NCBI GenBank assembly: GCA_018817005.1 | Contig: JAHIUF010000002.1 | Span: 1-32,576, forward strand | DNA: 32,576 nucleotides | Direction of reading: 5' to 3' | DNA from: Nanobdellota archaeon | Lineage (GTDB): Archaea; Nanobdellota; Nanobdellia; Woesearchaeales; GCA-2686295 | Shown here: positions 8,271 to 15,426 of the stretch, in pieces | Numbering within the stretch: position 1 is the stretch's first letter | Layout: each line of letters opens with the position of its first letter | Made by a program: the position numbers and the translations under genes | The notes under the pieces: generated by a model | Seen by the model: the letters and a program-made list of their open reading frames with translations, nothing else | Databases searched by the model: none | What the model was told of the DNA's origin: nothing

Positions 8271-8347
8271 TGTTTCTTTCCATAAAAATTGAAAATTTTT
8301 AGGGCACCAGAAATCTTTGATTTTTTAGTGTTTCTAAAAAAGAAAAT
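8271..8347. repeat. dispersed hairpin repeat B, copy 1
   Basis: Recurs at 10261-10335. Both begin TGTTTCTTT(C/T)CATAAAAAT, share TTTTTAGGG(CA/TG)CCAGAAAT and end TTTCTAAAAA(A)GAAAA. The first stem here is AAAAATT/AATTTTT with loop GAA; the other copy has AAAAATC/GATTTTT, a paired change that keeps the stem. It lies between the IS1182-like element and the 3' end of the minus-strand gene at 8387. Confidence 0.65.
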
Positions 8348-8386
8348 AGAGTGGCTTTTACTTTCCAGAAAAATAAACTATGTTTA

Positions 8387-9094
8387 TTACTTCTGATATT
8401 TTATCAAATCATGTACTGTGGCACAAAGTGTTATTTGTGCAGAACCCTCTTTGCCCAAATTAATATGTAATGGATCATTGAAATAGGATAAAGGTCTTGC
8501 TTGATGAGGATAATAACTATCTATAAAGTAATTAAGTTGAGTCATGTTATTTATTTTTAATTTTGCGGTTTTATCTCTATCTGCAGTAACATGACGAGAA
8601 GTTTGTAATAATAAATCAATGTTTCCTGAAACTGTTGAAATATTTGCTGGATTAATAATTGAACCCGATGTGTTTCCATAGTCATTATTAATAATTAATT
8701 TTACTAACTTCATCTCTTGTTCCCATATTTTTGAATCAAGATCTTCCCAATGAAAATCCTCTCGATTAAAATCTGAATTAGGGCTTACTTTTTTAAAATT
8801 AGGTAAAATTAGATATCCAATAAAATCTCTTTCAATCTCTAATATTTTATTATCTACTTTTAGTTTATAATTTGAAGGAAGTGCACCATATACTTGTATT
8901 TTATCAGAATCGGTTAATGATAGATGAATTTCAGAGTTCTTCCCAGTCATGCAAATTTTTTCCAGTTGATTTGGAGAATAAATTTTATTAACTATGTTCA
9001 TATCATCTGTATTATTAATTATAATCTTTCTATTTTGATTATCCATCTTAATATTAATATATATGATGGACGAGTTATCATTTGTTATTTTCAT
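8387..9094 (-). CDS. hypothetical protein, no recognised domain
   Basis: A 235-aa protein rich in Asn, Asp, Ile and Lys, with no signal peptide or membrane segment. The first half alternates short hydrophobic and polar stretches, as in a beta-rich fold. The second half includes GNTSGSIINPANISTVSGNIDLLL and SRHVTADRDKTAK. I recognise no catalytic motif. The start ATG lies about 33 bases after a TATA-like box on the minus strand. It is divergent from the double Lrp-type regulator at 9225, so that regulator could control it, but this is only positional. The gene sits beside insertion sequences and repeats, which suggests accessory DNA. Confidence 0.6.
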   Translation of the reverse strand: MKITNDNSSIIYINIKMDNQNRKIIINNTDDMNIVNKIYSPNQLEKICMTGKNSEIHLSLTDSDKIQVYGALPSNYKLKVDNKILEIERDFIGYLILPNFKKVSPNSDFNREDFHWEDLDSKIWEQEMKLVKLIINNDYGNTSGSIINPANISTVSGNIDLLLQTSRHVTADRDKTAKLKINNMTQLNYFIDSYYPHQARPLSYFNDPLHINLGKEGSAQITLCATVHDLIKYQK

Positions 9095-9121
9095 TTTCTT
9101 ACTCTTAAGTAATAATAAATA

Positions 9122-9131
9122 CTTTATAAAA
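9122..9131 (-). promoter_or_regulatory. TATA-like box for the hypothetical gene
   Basis: Minus-strand reading TTTTATAAAG, centred about 33 bases before the ATG at 9094, in the 130-bp divergent region. Confidence 0.4.
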
Positions 9132-9194
9132 CTATTTGTTGATTATTCTGAAAATATTAAAAAATAAGTGTGTTTTATTTAATAAATCAATACT

Positions 9195-9203
9195 TTTATA
9201 AAT
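9195..9203 (+). promoter_or_regulatory. TATA-like box for the Lrp-type regulator
   Basis: TTTATAAAT, centred about 26 bases before the ATG at 9225, with no Shine-Dalgarno-like sequence between. This is the spacing expected for a leaderless archaeal transcript. Confidence 0.5.
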
Positions 9204-9224
9204 GAATAACCTTAATAATGTGCT

Positions 9225-10175
9225 ATGAACTTAACAAAAACAGATATCAAACTATTTTCCTATATTTATCATCATGGTAGAGAGTCTTATACAAAAATTG
9301 CAAAAGCATGTTCTTTATCTAGGGCACAGGTTGAGTATGGAATTAAGAAACTTGAAAAAAACGGGATAATAAAAAAATACGTTACAATGTTTAATTATAA
9401 ACTTCTGGGCTATAACCATTTTGTAGTTGTTTGGATGAGAGTTAAAAAAAATAAAGATATGATAAAGAAGGTTCTTGAGGCTATGAAAAATGTTATTTCT
9501 GTTGGTGATATATTAATACATTATGATGTATTTGCTAATTTTATCGTAAAAGATATTCAGGAATTTGAAAATATATTTTACTCATTTTTAGAAGAGTACA
9601 AAGATGATTTATTGGAGTATTATATATTTCCTACAACATATATTGGATTCTTTCCCCTGAAAGTGTTTGGAATTCTTAAGAAGAAAAAAGATTACGAAAT
9701 TATAGGAAAAGAAGATTCTCGTGTTGAATTAAATGATAAAGATTTTAGTATATTGAAAGAACTTGAGAAAAATGCCAGAGTGCCAATAATTGATATTGCA
9801 AAGAAAACAAGTATTTCAAGTGAATTAATTGTTTACAAATTAAAACAGTTTTACAAGCAAAAATTAGTCCTTGGAACGCGTATACAATTTGATTCAGAAA
9901 AGATAGGATTTTATGCGGGTCTGGTGGTTATGAAAATTGATAAAAATGAAGAACTTATTAAAAAAATAAAAACCTTCTGCAGATGTCATAAACATGTTAA
10001 TGCTTTAGCACTAGGAATATCTGATTTTAATTGTTTTATACAGATTTTTTATCAAAAAGACAGTGAATTAAGACAGACTATAAGAGATATAGATGAAAAT
10101 TTTAAAGAAGCAATTAAAAAAACAAAGGTTATTTTCCTTGAAAATGAAGGCAGAGTAAAGACGTTACCTTACTAA
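9225..10175 (+). CDS. double-domain Lrp/AsnC-type transcriptional regulator
   Basis: A 316-aa DNA-binding protein made of two Lrp-like halves. The first winged helix-turn-helix is at about 5-55 (SYTKIAKACSLSRAQVEYGIKKLEKNGIIKKY), followed by a ligand-domain-like stretch. The second is at about 165-225 (DFSILKELEKNARVPIIDIAKKTSISSELIVYKLKQF), again followed by an alpha/beta region. Classical Lrp proteins are about 150-170 aa with one copy, so this is a fused duplication, a form I associate with some DPANN-type archaea. A single chain could act as an internal dimer. Effector and targets are unknown; the divergent hypothetical gene is the nearest candidate target. Transcription is probably leaderless. 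Confidence 0.75.
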   Translation: MNLTKTDIKLFSYIYHHGRESYTKIAKACSLSRAQVEYGIKKLEKNGIIKKYVTMFNYKLLGYNHFVVVWMRVKKNKDMIKKVLEAMKNVISVGDILIHYDVFANFIVKDIQEFENIFYSFLEEYKDDLLEYYIFPTTYIGFFPLKVFGILKKKKDYEIIGKEDSRVELNDKDFSILKELEKNARVPIIDIAKKTSISSELIVYKLKQFYKQKLVLGTRIQFDSEKIGFYAGLVVMKIDKNEELIKKIKTFCRCHKHVNALALGISDFNCFIQIFYQKDSELRQTIRDIDENFKEAIKKTKVIFLENEGRVKTLPY

Positions 10176-10260
10176 AAACTTTTAATTTCATTGGATCTTA
10201 TTATTATAAATTAAAATTATTATGATGTATTTGTGTGTAGCACTCGGACTCCCCTTTTTT

Positions 10261-10335
10261 TGTTTCTTTTCATAAAAATCAAGGATTTTTAGGGTGCCAG
10301 AAATAGATATTTCTGAGCATTTCTAAAAAGAAAAT
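10261..10335. repeat. dispersed hairpin repeat B, copy 2
   Basis: Second copy of the element at 8271-8347. The first stem is AAAAATC/GATTTTT. A second perfect stem, CAGAAAT/ATTTCTG, is at 10298-10315. It follows a run of pyrimidines (CCCCTTTTTTTGTTTC) downstream of the Lrp-type gene that could also end its transcript. Confidence 0.65.
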
Positions 10336-10365
10336 TAAGTGAAAATTTAATTGCGTATAATGCTT

Positions 10366-10437
10366 GTTAGGCGTCCCGAACGAAGCGTAGCGAAGTGAGA
10401 GTGCAACGAGGTCGAGGAGCGTTAGCGACGAGAAGTT
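10366..10437. repeat. GC-rich patch of short CGAAG/GCGA motifs
   Basis: A sharply GC-rich island in AT-rich DNA, made of near-repeated short words (CGAACGAAGCGTAGCGAAGTG, CGAGGTCGAGGAGCG and TTAGCGACGAG in sequence). It overlaps the last five codons and stop of the minus-strand deoxyribosyltransferase-like gene, whose last residues (PTSRR) are therefore probably repeat-derived. Confidence 0.5.
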
Positions 10438-10865
10438 GGCGTAGGGCGGGTTTCATAAAATTTTTTGAGAATATCATCTAATCTATTCCAATTTTCACCA
10501 ACAACAATTGGTTTTAAAGCGATTAATTCTTCTCTGTAACTAATTTGCTGTGGGATATCGTTTAATAAAAAAATTGGAATCTTTCTATAAAATGCCAAGC
10601 CCATTTCCAAAAAAGAATTTCCACCAATGTATCCAGCAATTCCATTCTTATCATAATTTGCAATATAAACTGCGTGCGATTGGTCAATTTTTTGGAAATG
10701 CTCATTGATTAAATCATATTGGATTTTAGCCAATGAATCTTCGCCAAGATGATGAAAGTCTTTCATGCTTGGCAAAAGAACTTTGTATCCTCTCTCTTCA
10801 AGAGAATTTTTTATATCCCACAGATTCTCAAAAAATTTTGCGCTTGAACATAATGTTATTTTCAT
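10422..10865 (-). CDS. nucleoside 2-deoxyribosyltransferase-like protein
   Basis: A 147-aa Rossmann-like protein related to the nucleoside deoxyribosyltransferase/TIR-like superfamily. It begins with MKITLCSSAKFFE, contains KIDQSHAVYIANYDKNG in the nucleotide-site region, and GGNSFLEMGLAFYRKIPIFLLND, where the Glu of the G-x-x-x-E-x-G pattern would be the expected catalytic nucleophile. Length fits small members of the family. The frame opens at an ATG at 10874; I prefer the ATG at 10865, which starts the first beta strand and sits about 30 bases after a TATA-like AAATATTTAA at 10891-10900. The last residues read into a GC-rich repeat. GC-rich inverted segments lie on both sides of the gene, suggesting a transferred cassette. 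Relatives include phage and defence enzymes; the role here is unknown. Confidence 0.7.
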   Translation of the reverse strand: MKITLCSSAKFFENLWDIKNSLEERGYKVLLPSMKDFHHLGEDSLAKIQYDLINEHFQKIDQSHAVYIANYDKNGIAGYIGGNSFLEMGLAFYRKIPIFLLNDIPQQISYREELIALKPIVVGENWNRLDDILKKFYETRPTPTSRR

Positions 10866-10933
10866 AATATTCATTGAAATAAGTATTAATTTAAATATTT
10901 AACCCGCCCAAAGCCAATTACGCCTATATGTTG

Positions 10934-10958
10934 TTAAGCGTAATAAAACTACGCTTAA
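10934..10958. repeat. nine-pair perfect hairpin
   Basis: TTAAGCGTA and its complement TACGCTTAA enclose a seven-base loop. It lies in the roughly 600-bp gene-free stretch between the deoxyribosyltransferase-like gene and the epimerase gene. Confidence 0.7.
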
Positions 10959-10996
10959 TATTGGAATTTGCTACAAAATGCGTAATTTAATTCTTT

Positions 10997-11101
10997 CTCT
11001 CGCACAAATGCAGGAGAGAGACGATGGGTTTCATCTCACAGATATGCTCAGAAATTGCAGATTTCTGACACTCAAATGTCAAGAATGCGTTCATTCTTGA
11101 G
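10997..11101 (+). repeat. 105-bp hairpin-rich dispersed repeat, copy 2
   Basis: Differs from 6219-6323 at two positions only and keeps the same three stems. Just beyond its end (11108-11126) is a further perfect hairpin, CAGAAAC/GTTTCTG, resembling the internal CAGAAAT/ATTTCTG stem. It stands in the 10866-11463 gene-free stretch. Confidence 0.8.
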
Positions 11102-11210
11102 CACACTCAGAAACTCATTGTTTCTGATGAATCTTTAATTTTTATTGAATCTGTGGGTATTCTTCTTATGATTTTATATTAGAAATTTCATTTCTATTTT
11201 TTTAGAGTGG

Positions 11211-11432
11211 GAGTTCTTGATTTCAATAAAAGCATACTCGAAAAAGTTTTGCTTTTTTGGACCAAGAACTCTGCTTGGGTGTGTTTTGTTTAGTGTAAAC
11301 ATATCTGCGTAGAGTTCTTGATTTCAATAAAAGCATACTCGAAAAAGTTTTGCTTTTTTTGGACCAAGAACTCTGCTTGGGTGTGTTTTGTTTAGTGTAA
11401 ACATATCTGCGTAGAGTTCTTGATTTCAATAA
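11211..11432 (+). repeat. tandem repeat, about 2.2 copies of a 101-bp hairpin unit
   Basis: Unit 1 is 11211-11311 (101 bp); unit 2 is 11312-11413 (102 bp, one extra T in a T run); a third copy is cut after 19 bases at 11432. Each full unit contains an outer inverted repeat GAGTTCTTG/CAAGAACTC enclosing AAAAGCA/TGCTTTT, then GTTTA-GTG-TAAAC. The array ends 32 bases before the epimerase ATG, so it may shape that gene's promoter or 5' leader, or encode a small structured RNA. Confidence 0.85.
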
Positions 11433-11463
11433 CTTTATAAACTTCTCATACTGCACTTTTATC

Positions 11464-12087
11464 ATGGTCAAAGTATCAGCATCTGTATTGGCGGAAGGTT
11501 TTTCTCAAGAAGCAGTTGATGCTGTAAACTCAGCTGATATGTTGCAGCTTGACATAATGGATGGGGAGTTTGTTCCACACAAGACTATCGGATCCAAAGA
11601 AGTTGCAGAACTGGTAACTGACCTTCCAAAAGACGTTCATTTGATGATATTAAATCCTGAAGAATACGTTGAAGAGTTTATCGAAGCAGGAGCTGACAGA
11701 ATATCATTTCACCTGGAAGCCACCAATTGTCCAGAAGCAATAATAGGATTGGTTCACGCCAGTGGTATAAAGGTAGGTATTGCTTTGAGTATTGAAACAC
11801 CATTAGTAGATATAATACCCTATATTCGAGATATTGATTTTGTGAATATAATGCCTATAAAACCAGGTGCTAGCGGTCAGGAGTTTGACATGGCTGTTTT
11901 AGATAAAATCAAATTCATCAAGCAAAAATTTCCTAATTTAGAAATAGAAGTTGACGGTGGAATAAATCATGAAACAGCTTTTTTGGTTGTAGAAGCAGGA
12001 GCTGACATACTAGTTTCTGATACATTCATCTTTTCAGGAGATACTGAAGAAAGGATTCGGCTGCTTCAAAATCTAGGACGGGAATAA
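11464..12087 (+). CDS. rpe: ribulose-phosphate 3-epimerase-like protein
   Basis: A 207-aa TIM-barrel protein of the Rpe family, which interconverts ribulose-5-phosphate and xylulose-5-phosphate in the cytoplasm. Family landmarks in order: ASVLAEGF; LQLDIMDGEFVPHKTIG; DVHLMILNPEEY; MPIKPGASGQEF (phosphate loop); EVDGGIN (second catalytic Asp). Of the four usual metal ligands, Asp in QLDIMD, His in VHLM and Asp in VDGG are present, but the first His (family HLDVMD) is Gln here. Length is slightly short (usual 210-230). No Shine-Dalgarno-like sequence is evident; AACTTTATAAAC at 11431-11442 is a TATA-like box suiting a leaderless start. It could act on another sugar phosphate. Confidence 0.85.
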   Translation: MVKVSASVLAEGFSQEAVDAVNSADMLQLDIMDGEFVPHKTIGSKEVAELVTDLPKDVHLMILNPEEYVEEFIEAGADRISFHLEATNCPEAIIGLVHASGIKVGIALSIETPLVDIIPYIRDIDFVNIMPIKPGASGQEFDMAVLDKIKFIKQKFPNLEIEVDGGINHETAFLVVEAGADILVSDTFIFSGDTEERIRLLQNLGRE

Positions 12088-12097
12088 TTTAAAAAAA

Positions 12098-12105
12098 TTT
12101 AAATA
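12098..12105 (+). promoter_or_regulatory. TTTAAATA promoter element
   Basis: A TATA-like TTTAAATA 53 bases before the ATG at 12151, with a GGGTG ribosome-binding site at 12138-12142. The same spacing is seen upstream of the genes at 16038 and 19458, suggesting a leadered class of membrane/secreted-protein genes. Confidence 0.5.
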
Positions 12106-12150
12106 AGATTGTTTTTTTATATAAAATAATCATTGAGGGGTGTTATAAAA

Positions 12151-12825
12151 ATGGTTGATTATGTTGATTTGATAAAAAAACCTTTTTCAGATTGGAAAAA
12201 GCTGTCTATAGGTGCGTTGTTTTATCTTATACCATTTATTAATATAATAACTGGTTTTTTTGGAAGCGGGTACTCTTTAACATGTGCGAATAAACCCAAA
12301 AAAGAACTTCCTGAATGGAAAGATTTTGGTAAATTATTTGTTTTAGGATTGAAATCGTTTGCTATCGGTTTTTTATATTTTTTACCAGTTCTCATCATCT
12401 CTACTGTTTTGGTTTATCAAATAATATCGCCTTTGATTCCAAGTATTTTAAGCGAGACAATAACTACTGAAGAACTAACCACTGCTTTACTAGCTTTAGG
12501 CGGTAAATTATTTTTGATTATAGCGCTTATATTAATAGTAAGCTATATTACTCCAATGGCTATAATTAATTTTGTCAAAAAAGACAAGTTCAAAGAAGCT
12601 TTTAACTTCTCTTCTATTTTAAAAAAAATTTTCACTGGAAAATATTTGTTAACCTGCATCGTTATTATATTGTACTCAATAGTACTCTCAATGATTGCAG
12701 GTTTTTTGGCAGCATTGACTTCGATAACAATTGTTCTTCCATACATATTTTCAGCTTATATAAGTATTATTGGCGGAATTACGACTTTTTCAATTTTTGG
12801 AGAAGCTTATGACGAGATAAAGTAA
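12151..12825 (+). CDS. DUF4013-type multi-span membrane protein
   Basis: A 224-aa integral membrane protein. The N-terminal DLIKKPFSDWKKLSIGALFYLIPFINIITGFFGSGY is typical of archaeal DUF4013 proteins, whose function is unknown. Hydrophobic spans are visible at about 20-40, 70-95, 120-150, 170-190 and 195-215. There is a polar loop PKKELPEWKDFGKLF between the first two. The start at 12151 is chosen over the in-frame 12133 because GAGGGGTG ends eight bases before it. It is convergent with the helicase fragment, with a T-rich stretch between them. It appears to be a single-gene unit. Confidence 0.75.
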   Translation: MVDYVDLIKKPFSDWKKLSIGALFYLIPFINIITGFFGSGYSLTCANKPKKELPEWKDFGKLFVLGLKSFAIGFLYFLPVLIISTVLVYQIISPLIPSILSETITTEELTTALLALGGKLFLIIALILIVSYITPMAIINFVKKDKFKEAFNFSSILKKIFTGKYLLTCIVIILYSIVLSMIAGFLAALTSITIVLPYIFSAYISIIGGITTFSIFGEAYDEIK

Positions 12826-12831
12826 AAGAAC

Positions 12832-12870
12832 TAATTTTTTTTCTTTATATTTCTTTGTTTTTTTATCTTT
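12832..12870 (+). terminator. T-rich terminator region
   Basis: Several T runs (T9, T7 and shorter) directly after the membrane-protein stop codon, the usual form of archaeal termination. It is convergent with the helicase fragment ending at 12881. Confidence 0.45.
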
Positions 12871-12880
12871 AATTATGTGA

Positions 12881-13546
12881 TTATGTAAATTCTATTTTTC
12901 CATCAAAGTAAACTCCTTTATCAAGTCTTACAGGACGCCACTTATCTTCAACAAGTTTTGCAGAAAGCCAACTTGCAAGTTCTTCTGGATTACCAATTGT
13001 TGCACTAAGGCCGATTATTTGTAAATTTTTCAATAATTTTCTAAGAATTGTTATGAGGATTTCAAGTGTTGGCCCTCTTGAAGTATCATTTAAGAGGTGT
13101 ATTTCATCCAATATTACAACTTTAACTCTTGAAATCCAGTGAGCTTTATGTCTGATTAGTGAGTCAAATTTTTCGCTGGTTGTGATTATTAAATCATACT
13201 TTTCAAGGTATGAGTCTGCGCTGTCAATATCGCCTGAACTTATAGCTATTTTGAAATAAGTTCCATAGTGCCTTTTAAAATCCTTAAATTTTTCTGATGC
13301 AAGCGCACGAAGAGGAACGACGTAAACTGCTTTTCCCTTGTCGTGAAATATCGCGTTTAGAATCGCTAACTCTGCAACAAGCGTTTTTCCAGATGCAGTA
13401 GGTGTGCAGACAAGAAGGTTTTCATCTTCAAAAAGTCCTGCTTTTATGCTTTTATACTGGGCAGGTCTAAGGGTTTCAAAACCCCTGTTTTTTAGAACAG
13501 AAAAAACCTTTTTCGGAATTTTATCTTTAAATTTTTCTAACAGCAT
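12881..13546 (-). CDS. Hel308/Ski2-like helicase, RecA1 domain only (truncated)
   Basis: 221 aa matching only the first motor domain of a Hel308-type superfamily 2 DNA helicase. Visible motifs: Q-motif RPAQ at about 27-30, Walker A CTPTASGKT at 47-55, motif Ia VPLRALASEK, TTSEKFDSL, DEIH box, motif III LSATIGN, and the DKWRPVRLDKGVYFDG strand that leads to the second domain. It stops at TAA right there. Hel308 is usually about 700 aa; RecA2, winged helix, ratchet and helix-loop-helix are absent, and only about 55 bp separate it from the convergent neighbour. It is either a remnant, one half of a split gene whose other part is elsewhere, or a stand-alone ATPase. The intact motifs argue against old decay. 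Confidence 0.8.
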   Translation of the reverse strand: MLLEKFKDKIPKKVFSVLKNRGFETLRPAQYKSIKAGLFEDENLLVCTPTASGKTLVAELAILNAIFHDKGKAVYVVPLRALASEKFKDFKRHYGTYFKIAISSGDIDSADSYLEKYDLIITTSEKFDSLIRHKAHWISRVKVVILDEIHLLNDTSRGPTLEILITILRKLLKNLQIIGLSATIGNPEELASWLSAKLVEDKWRPVRLDKGVYFDGKIEFT

Positions 13547-13591
13547 TAAAAATAAAAGAAAAAGTTTGTTTTTATAAATTTTGATTAAATT

Positions 13592-15232
13592 TTAATACAT
13601 TCCGCCAGGTGGCATTCCGCCCATTCCAGGTGGCATTTGAGAACCGCCACCTTTTTCGCTCATTATGATATCATCAATTCGAAGTATCATAACTGCGACT
13701 TCAGCAGCGCTGCTTACAGCCTGAGTTTTAATCTTTAAAGGTTCAATAACTCCTTCTTTCCAGGCATTCATAACTTTGCCGCTGAAAACATTGATTCCAG
13801 CCCATTTTTCATTATTATCATGTTTGGACTTAAGGTCTGCAATAACATCAATAGGATCAAGTCCTGCGTTTTCGGCAAGAGTTCTTGGAATTACTTCCAT
13901 TGCTTCTGCAAATGCTTGGACAGCTAATTGTTCTCTTCCTGATAAAGAATCAGCATATTTTCGAAGTTCCTTTGCAAGTTCCATTTCAGGAGCGCCAGCG
14001 CCAGCAACTATTTTGTTGTTTTTCAAAGCTGCAGCAACATCACCAATTGCGTCTTCCATAGCTCTCTTTATCTCATCAACAACATGTTCTGTTCCACCTC
14101 TGATGAGAATAGTTACTGCTTTTGCATTCTTGCATTCTCTGACATAAGTCATTGCTTCATCGCCGACTTTTAATTCTTCAACAAATCCTGCTTTACCAAG
14201 ATCATTTAAAGATAAATCTTCAAGGTTTGATATAATTTTTGCACCTGTTGCTTTTGATAATAATTCCATATCTGATTTTTTAACTCTTCTAGTTGCATAT
14301 ATTCCTTTTTTTGCAAGAAAATGTTGTGCCATATCATCAATACCTTTTTGACAGAATACAACAGTTGCACCACTTAGGACAACTTTTTCAACCATTTTTC
14401 TAATCATGCTTTCTTCCATATCAAGGAATGCCTGCATTTTTTCAGGGTCAGTAATAGAAATCTTTGCATCAGTTTCAGTATTCCTAATTTCCAAAGCCAT
14501 ATCTAAAAGAGCAATTTTTGCGTTTCCAACAGTTCTTGGCATACCTGAATGAACTCTTTCTTTATCAAGAACAATTCCTTCAATAAGTTCTGTATCTTCA
14601 ACACTTCCACCAACTTTTTTTTCAATTTTTAAGTCGTCAGTGTTAATTACTATTTTGTTTCCTTCTTTTTGTGTAATTCTTGTAATTCCTTTAACTGTTA
14701 ATTCTGCTAATTGCTCTTTTCTGGATTCTGCGCCTTTACCAGTCATGGCTGTAATGGCAATTTTTTTCAAAGTAGAAATGTCCTTGTCAGTAACATTGAC
14801 AGCCATCTGATTAAGTATTTCTTGTGCTTTTTCAGCAGCAAGTCTGTAACCTTTGACAATAACAGTTGGGTGTATTTCCTGATCTAATAAACTCTCTGCT
14901 TTCTTTAAAAGTTCTCCTGCAAGCACCACTGCAGTTGTTGTTCCATCACCAACTTCGTCTTCTTGAGTTTTTGCAATTTCAACAATCATTTTTGCAGATG
15001 GGTGGTCAATATTCATTTCTTCAAGAATAGTAACTCCATCATTTGTAACAGTTACGTCTCCCATTGAGTCAACAATCATTTTGTCCATGCCTTTTGGACC
15101 AAGTGTTGTTCTTACAGATTCAGCAACTAGTTTTGCAGCTGTTATATTCATTCTTTGAGCATCTTTTCCACTTGTTCTTCTGGAATCTTCAGGCAATATA
15201 AATATTGGTTGTAAATTATTGTTGTTTGTCAT
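13592..15232 (-). CDS. thsA: thermosome subunit (group II chaperonin)
   Basis: A 546-aa ATP-dependent chaperonin subunit; such subunits form double-ring cages that fold cytosolic proteins. It is full length and conserved: [11 protein letters not shown] at about 43-52, [10 protein letters not shown] near 61-70, and [16 protein letters not shown] near 93-108 carry the ATP-site residues. The C-terminus has the typical GGM-type tail ([14 protein letters not shown]) that lies inside the cavity. The frame begins at a GTG at 15241, but GAGGTG six bases before the ATG at 15232 favours that start. It is divergent from CMP kinase across a region with TATA-like boxes. The letter of the gene symbol is arbitrary because only one subunit gene is in view. 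Confidence 0.97.
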   Translation of the reverse strand: MTNNNNLQPIFILPEDSRRTSGKDAQRMNITAAKLVAESVRTTLGPKGMDKMIVDSMGDVTVTNDGVTILEEMNIDHPSAKMIVEIAKTQEDEVGDGTTTAVVLAGELLKKAESLLDQEIHPTVIVKGYRLAAEKAQEILNQMAVNVTDKDISTLKKIAITAMTGKGAESRKEQLAELTVKGITRITQKEGNKIVINTDDLKIEKKVGGSVEDTELIEGIVLDKERVHSGMPRTVGNAKIALLDMALEIRNTETDAKISITDPEKMQAFLDMEESMIRKMVEKVVLSGATVVFCQKGIDDMAQHFLAKKGIYATRRVKKSDMELLSKATGAKIISNLEDLSLNDLGKAGFVEELKVGDEAMTYVRECKNAKAVTILIRGGTEHVVDEIKRAMEDAIGDVAAALKNNKIVAGAGAPEMELAKELRKYADSLSGREQLAVQAFAEAMEVIPRTLAENAGLDPIDVIADLKSKHDNNEKWAGINVFSGKVMNAWKEGVIEPLKIKTQAVSSAAEVAVMILRIDDIIMSEKGGGSQMPPGMGGMPPGGMY

Positions 15233-15300
15233 TGAATACACCTCACTATTTTTTTATAATCAATGTTTTTTTTATAGTGTTTTTTACAAATTATGCTTTG

Positions 15301-15312
15301 TTTATAAATATA
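15301..15312 (-). promoter_or_regulatory. TATA-like box for the thermosome gene
   Basis: Minus-strand TATATTTATAAA, about 70-80 bases before the start codon, which would give a leader of roughly 45 bases carrying the GAGGTG site. Another possible box, GATTATAAAA, lies nearer the gene at about 15252-15261. Confidence 0.45.
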
Positions 15313-15337
15313 ACGGCCGGATAACTTATCAAATAAC

Positions 15338-15400
15338 GATAAATAAAGAGAGACTTTTTTTGATTAATACGAATAAATACGATAAATATAGATAAATATA
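15338..15400 (+). repeat. GATAAATA repeats with 10-bp period
   Basis: GATAAATAAA at 15338-15347, then three head-to-tail ten-base units at 15371-15400: GAATAAATAC, GATAAATATA, GATAAATATA. They lie between the divergent thermosome and CMP kinase genes. The last unit merges into a TATA-like ATAAATATAAAA about 25-35 bases before the CMP kinase start. One unit per helical turn would suit cooperative regulator binding. Confidence 0.5.
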
Positions 15401-15426
15401 AAAAAACTAGCTGTTAACCAATATGT

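Noticed and set aside
10362-10450. Integron-like attC site suggested by GTTAGGC near the GC-rich patch
   Set aside because: No matching RYYYAAC partner in the required fold, and no integrase gene in view.
11211-11432. CRISPR array
   Set aside because: Units are head to tail without unique spacers, and no cas genes are present; the same applies to 32465-32576.
11223-11471. Minus-strand ORF of 82 aa encoding a duplicated Lys/Ser-rich peptide
   Set aside because: It lies wholly on the 101-bp tandem repeat; the peptide duplication only mirrors the DNA repeat, and it runs over the epimerase start.
13776-14147. Plus-strand 123-aa ORF within the thermosome gene
   Set aside because: It lies entirely opposite a highly conserved chaperonin gene and has no recognisable features.
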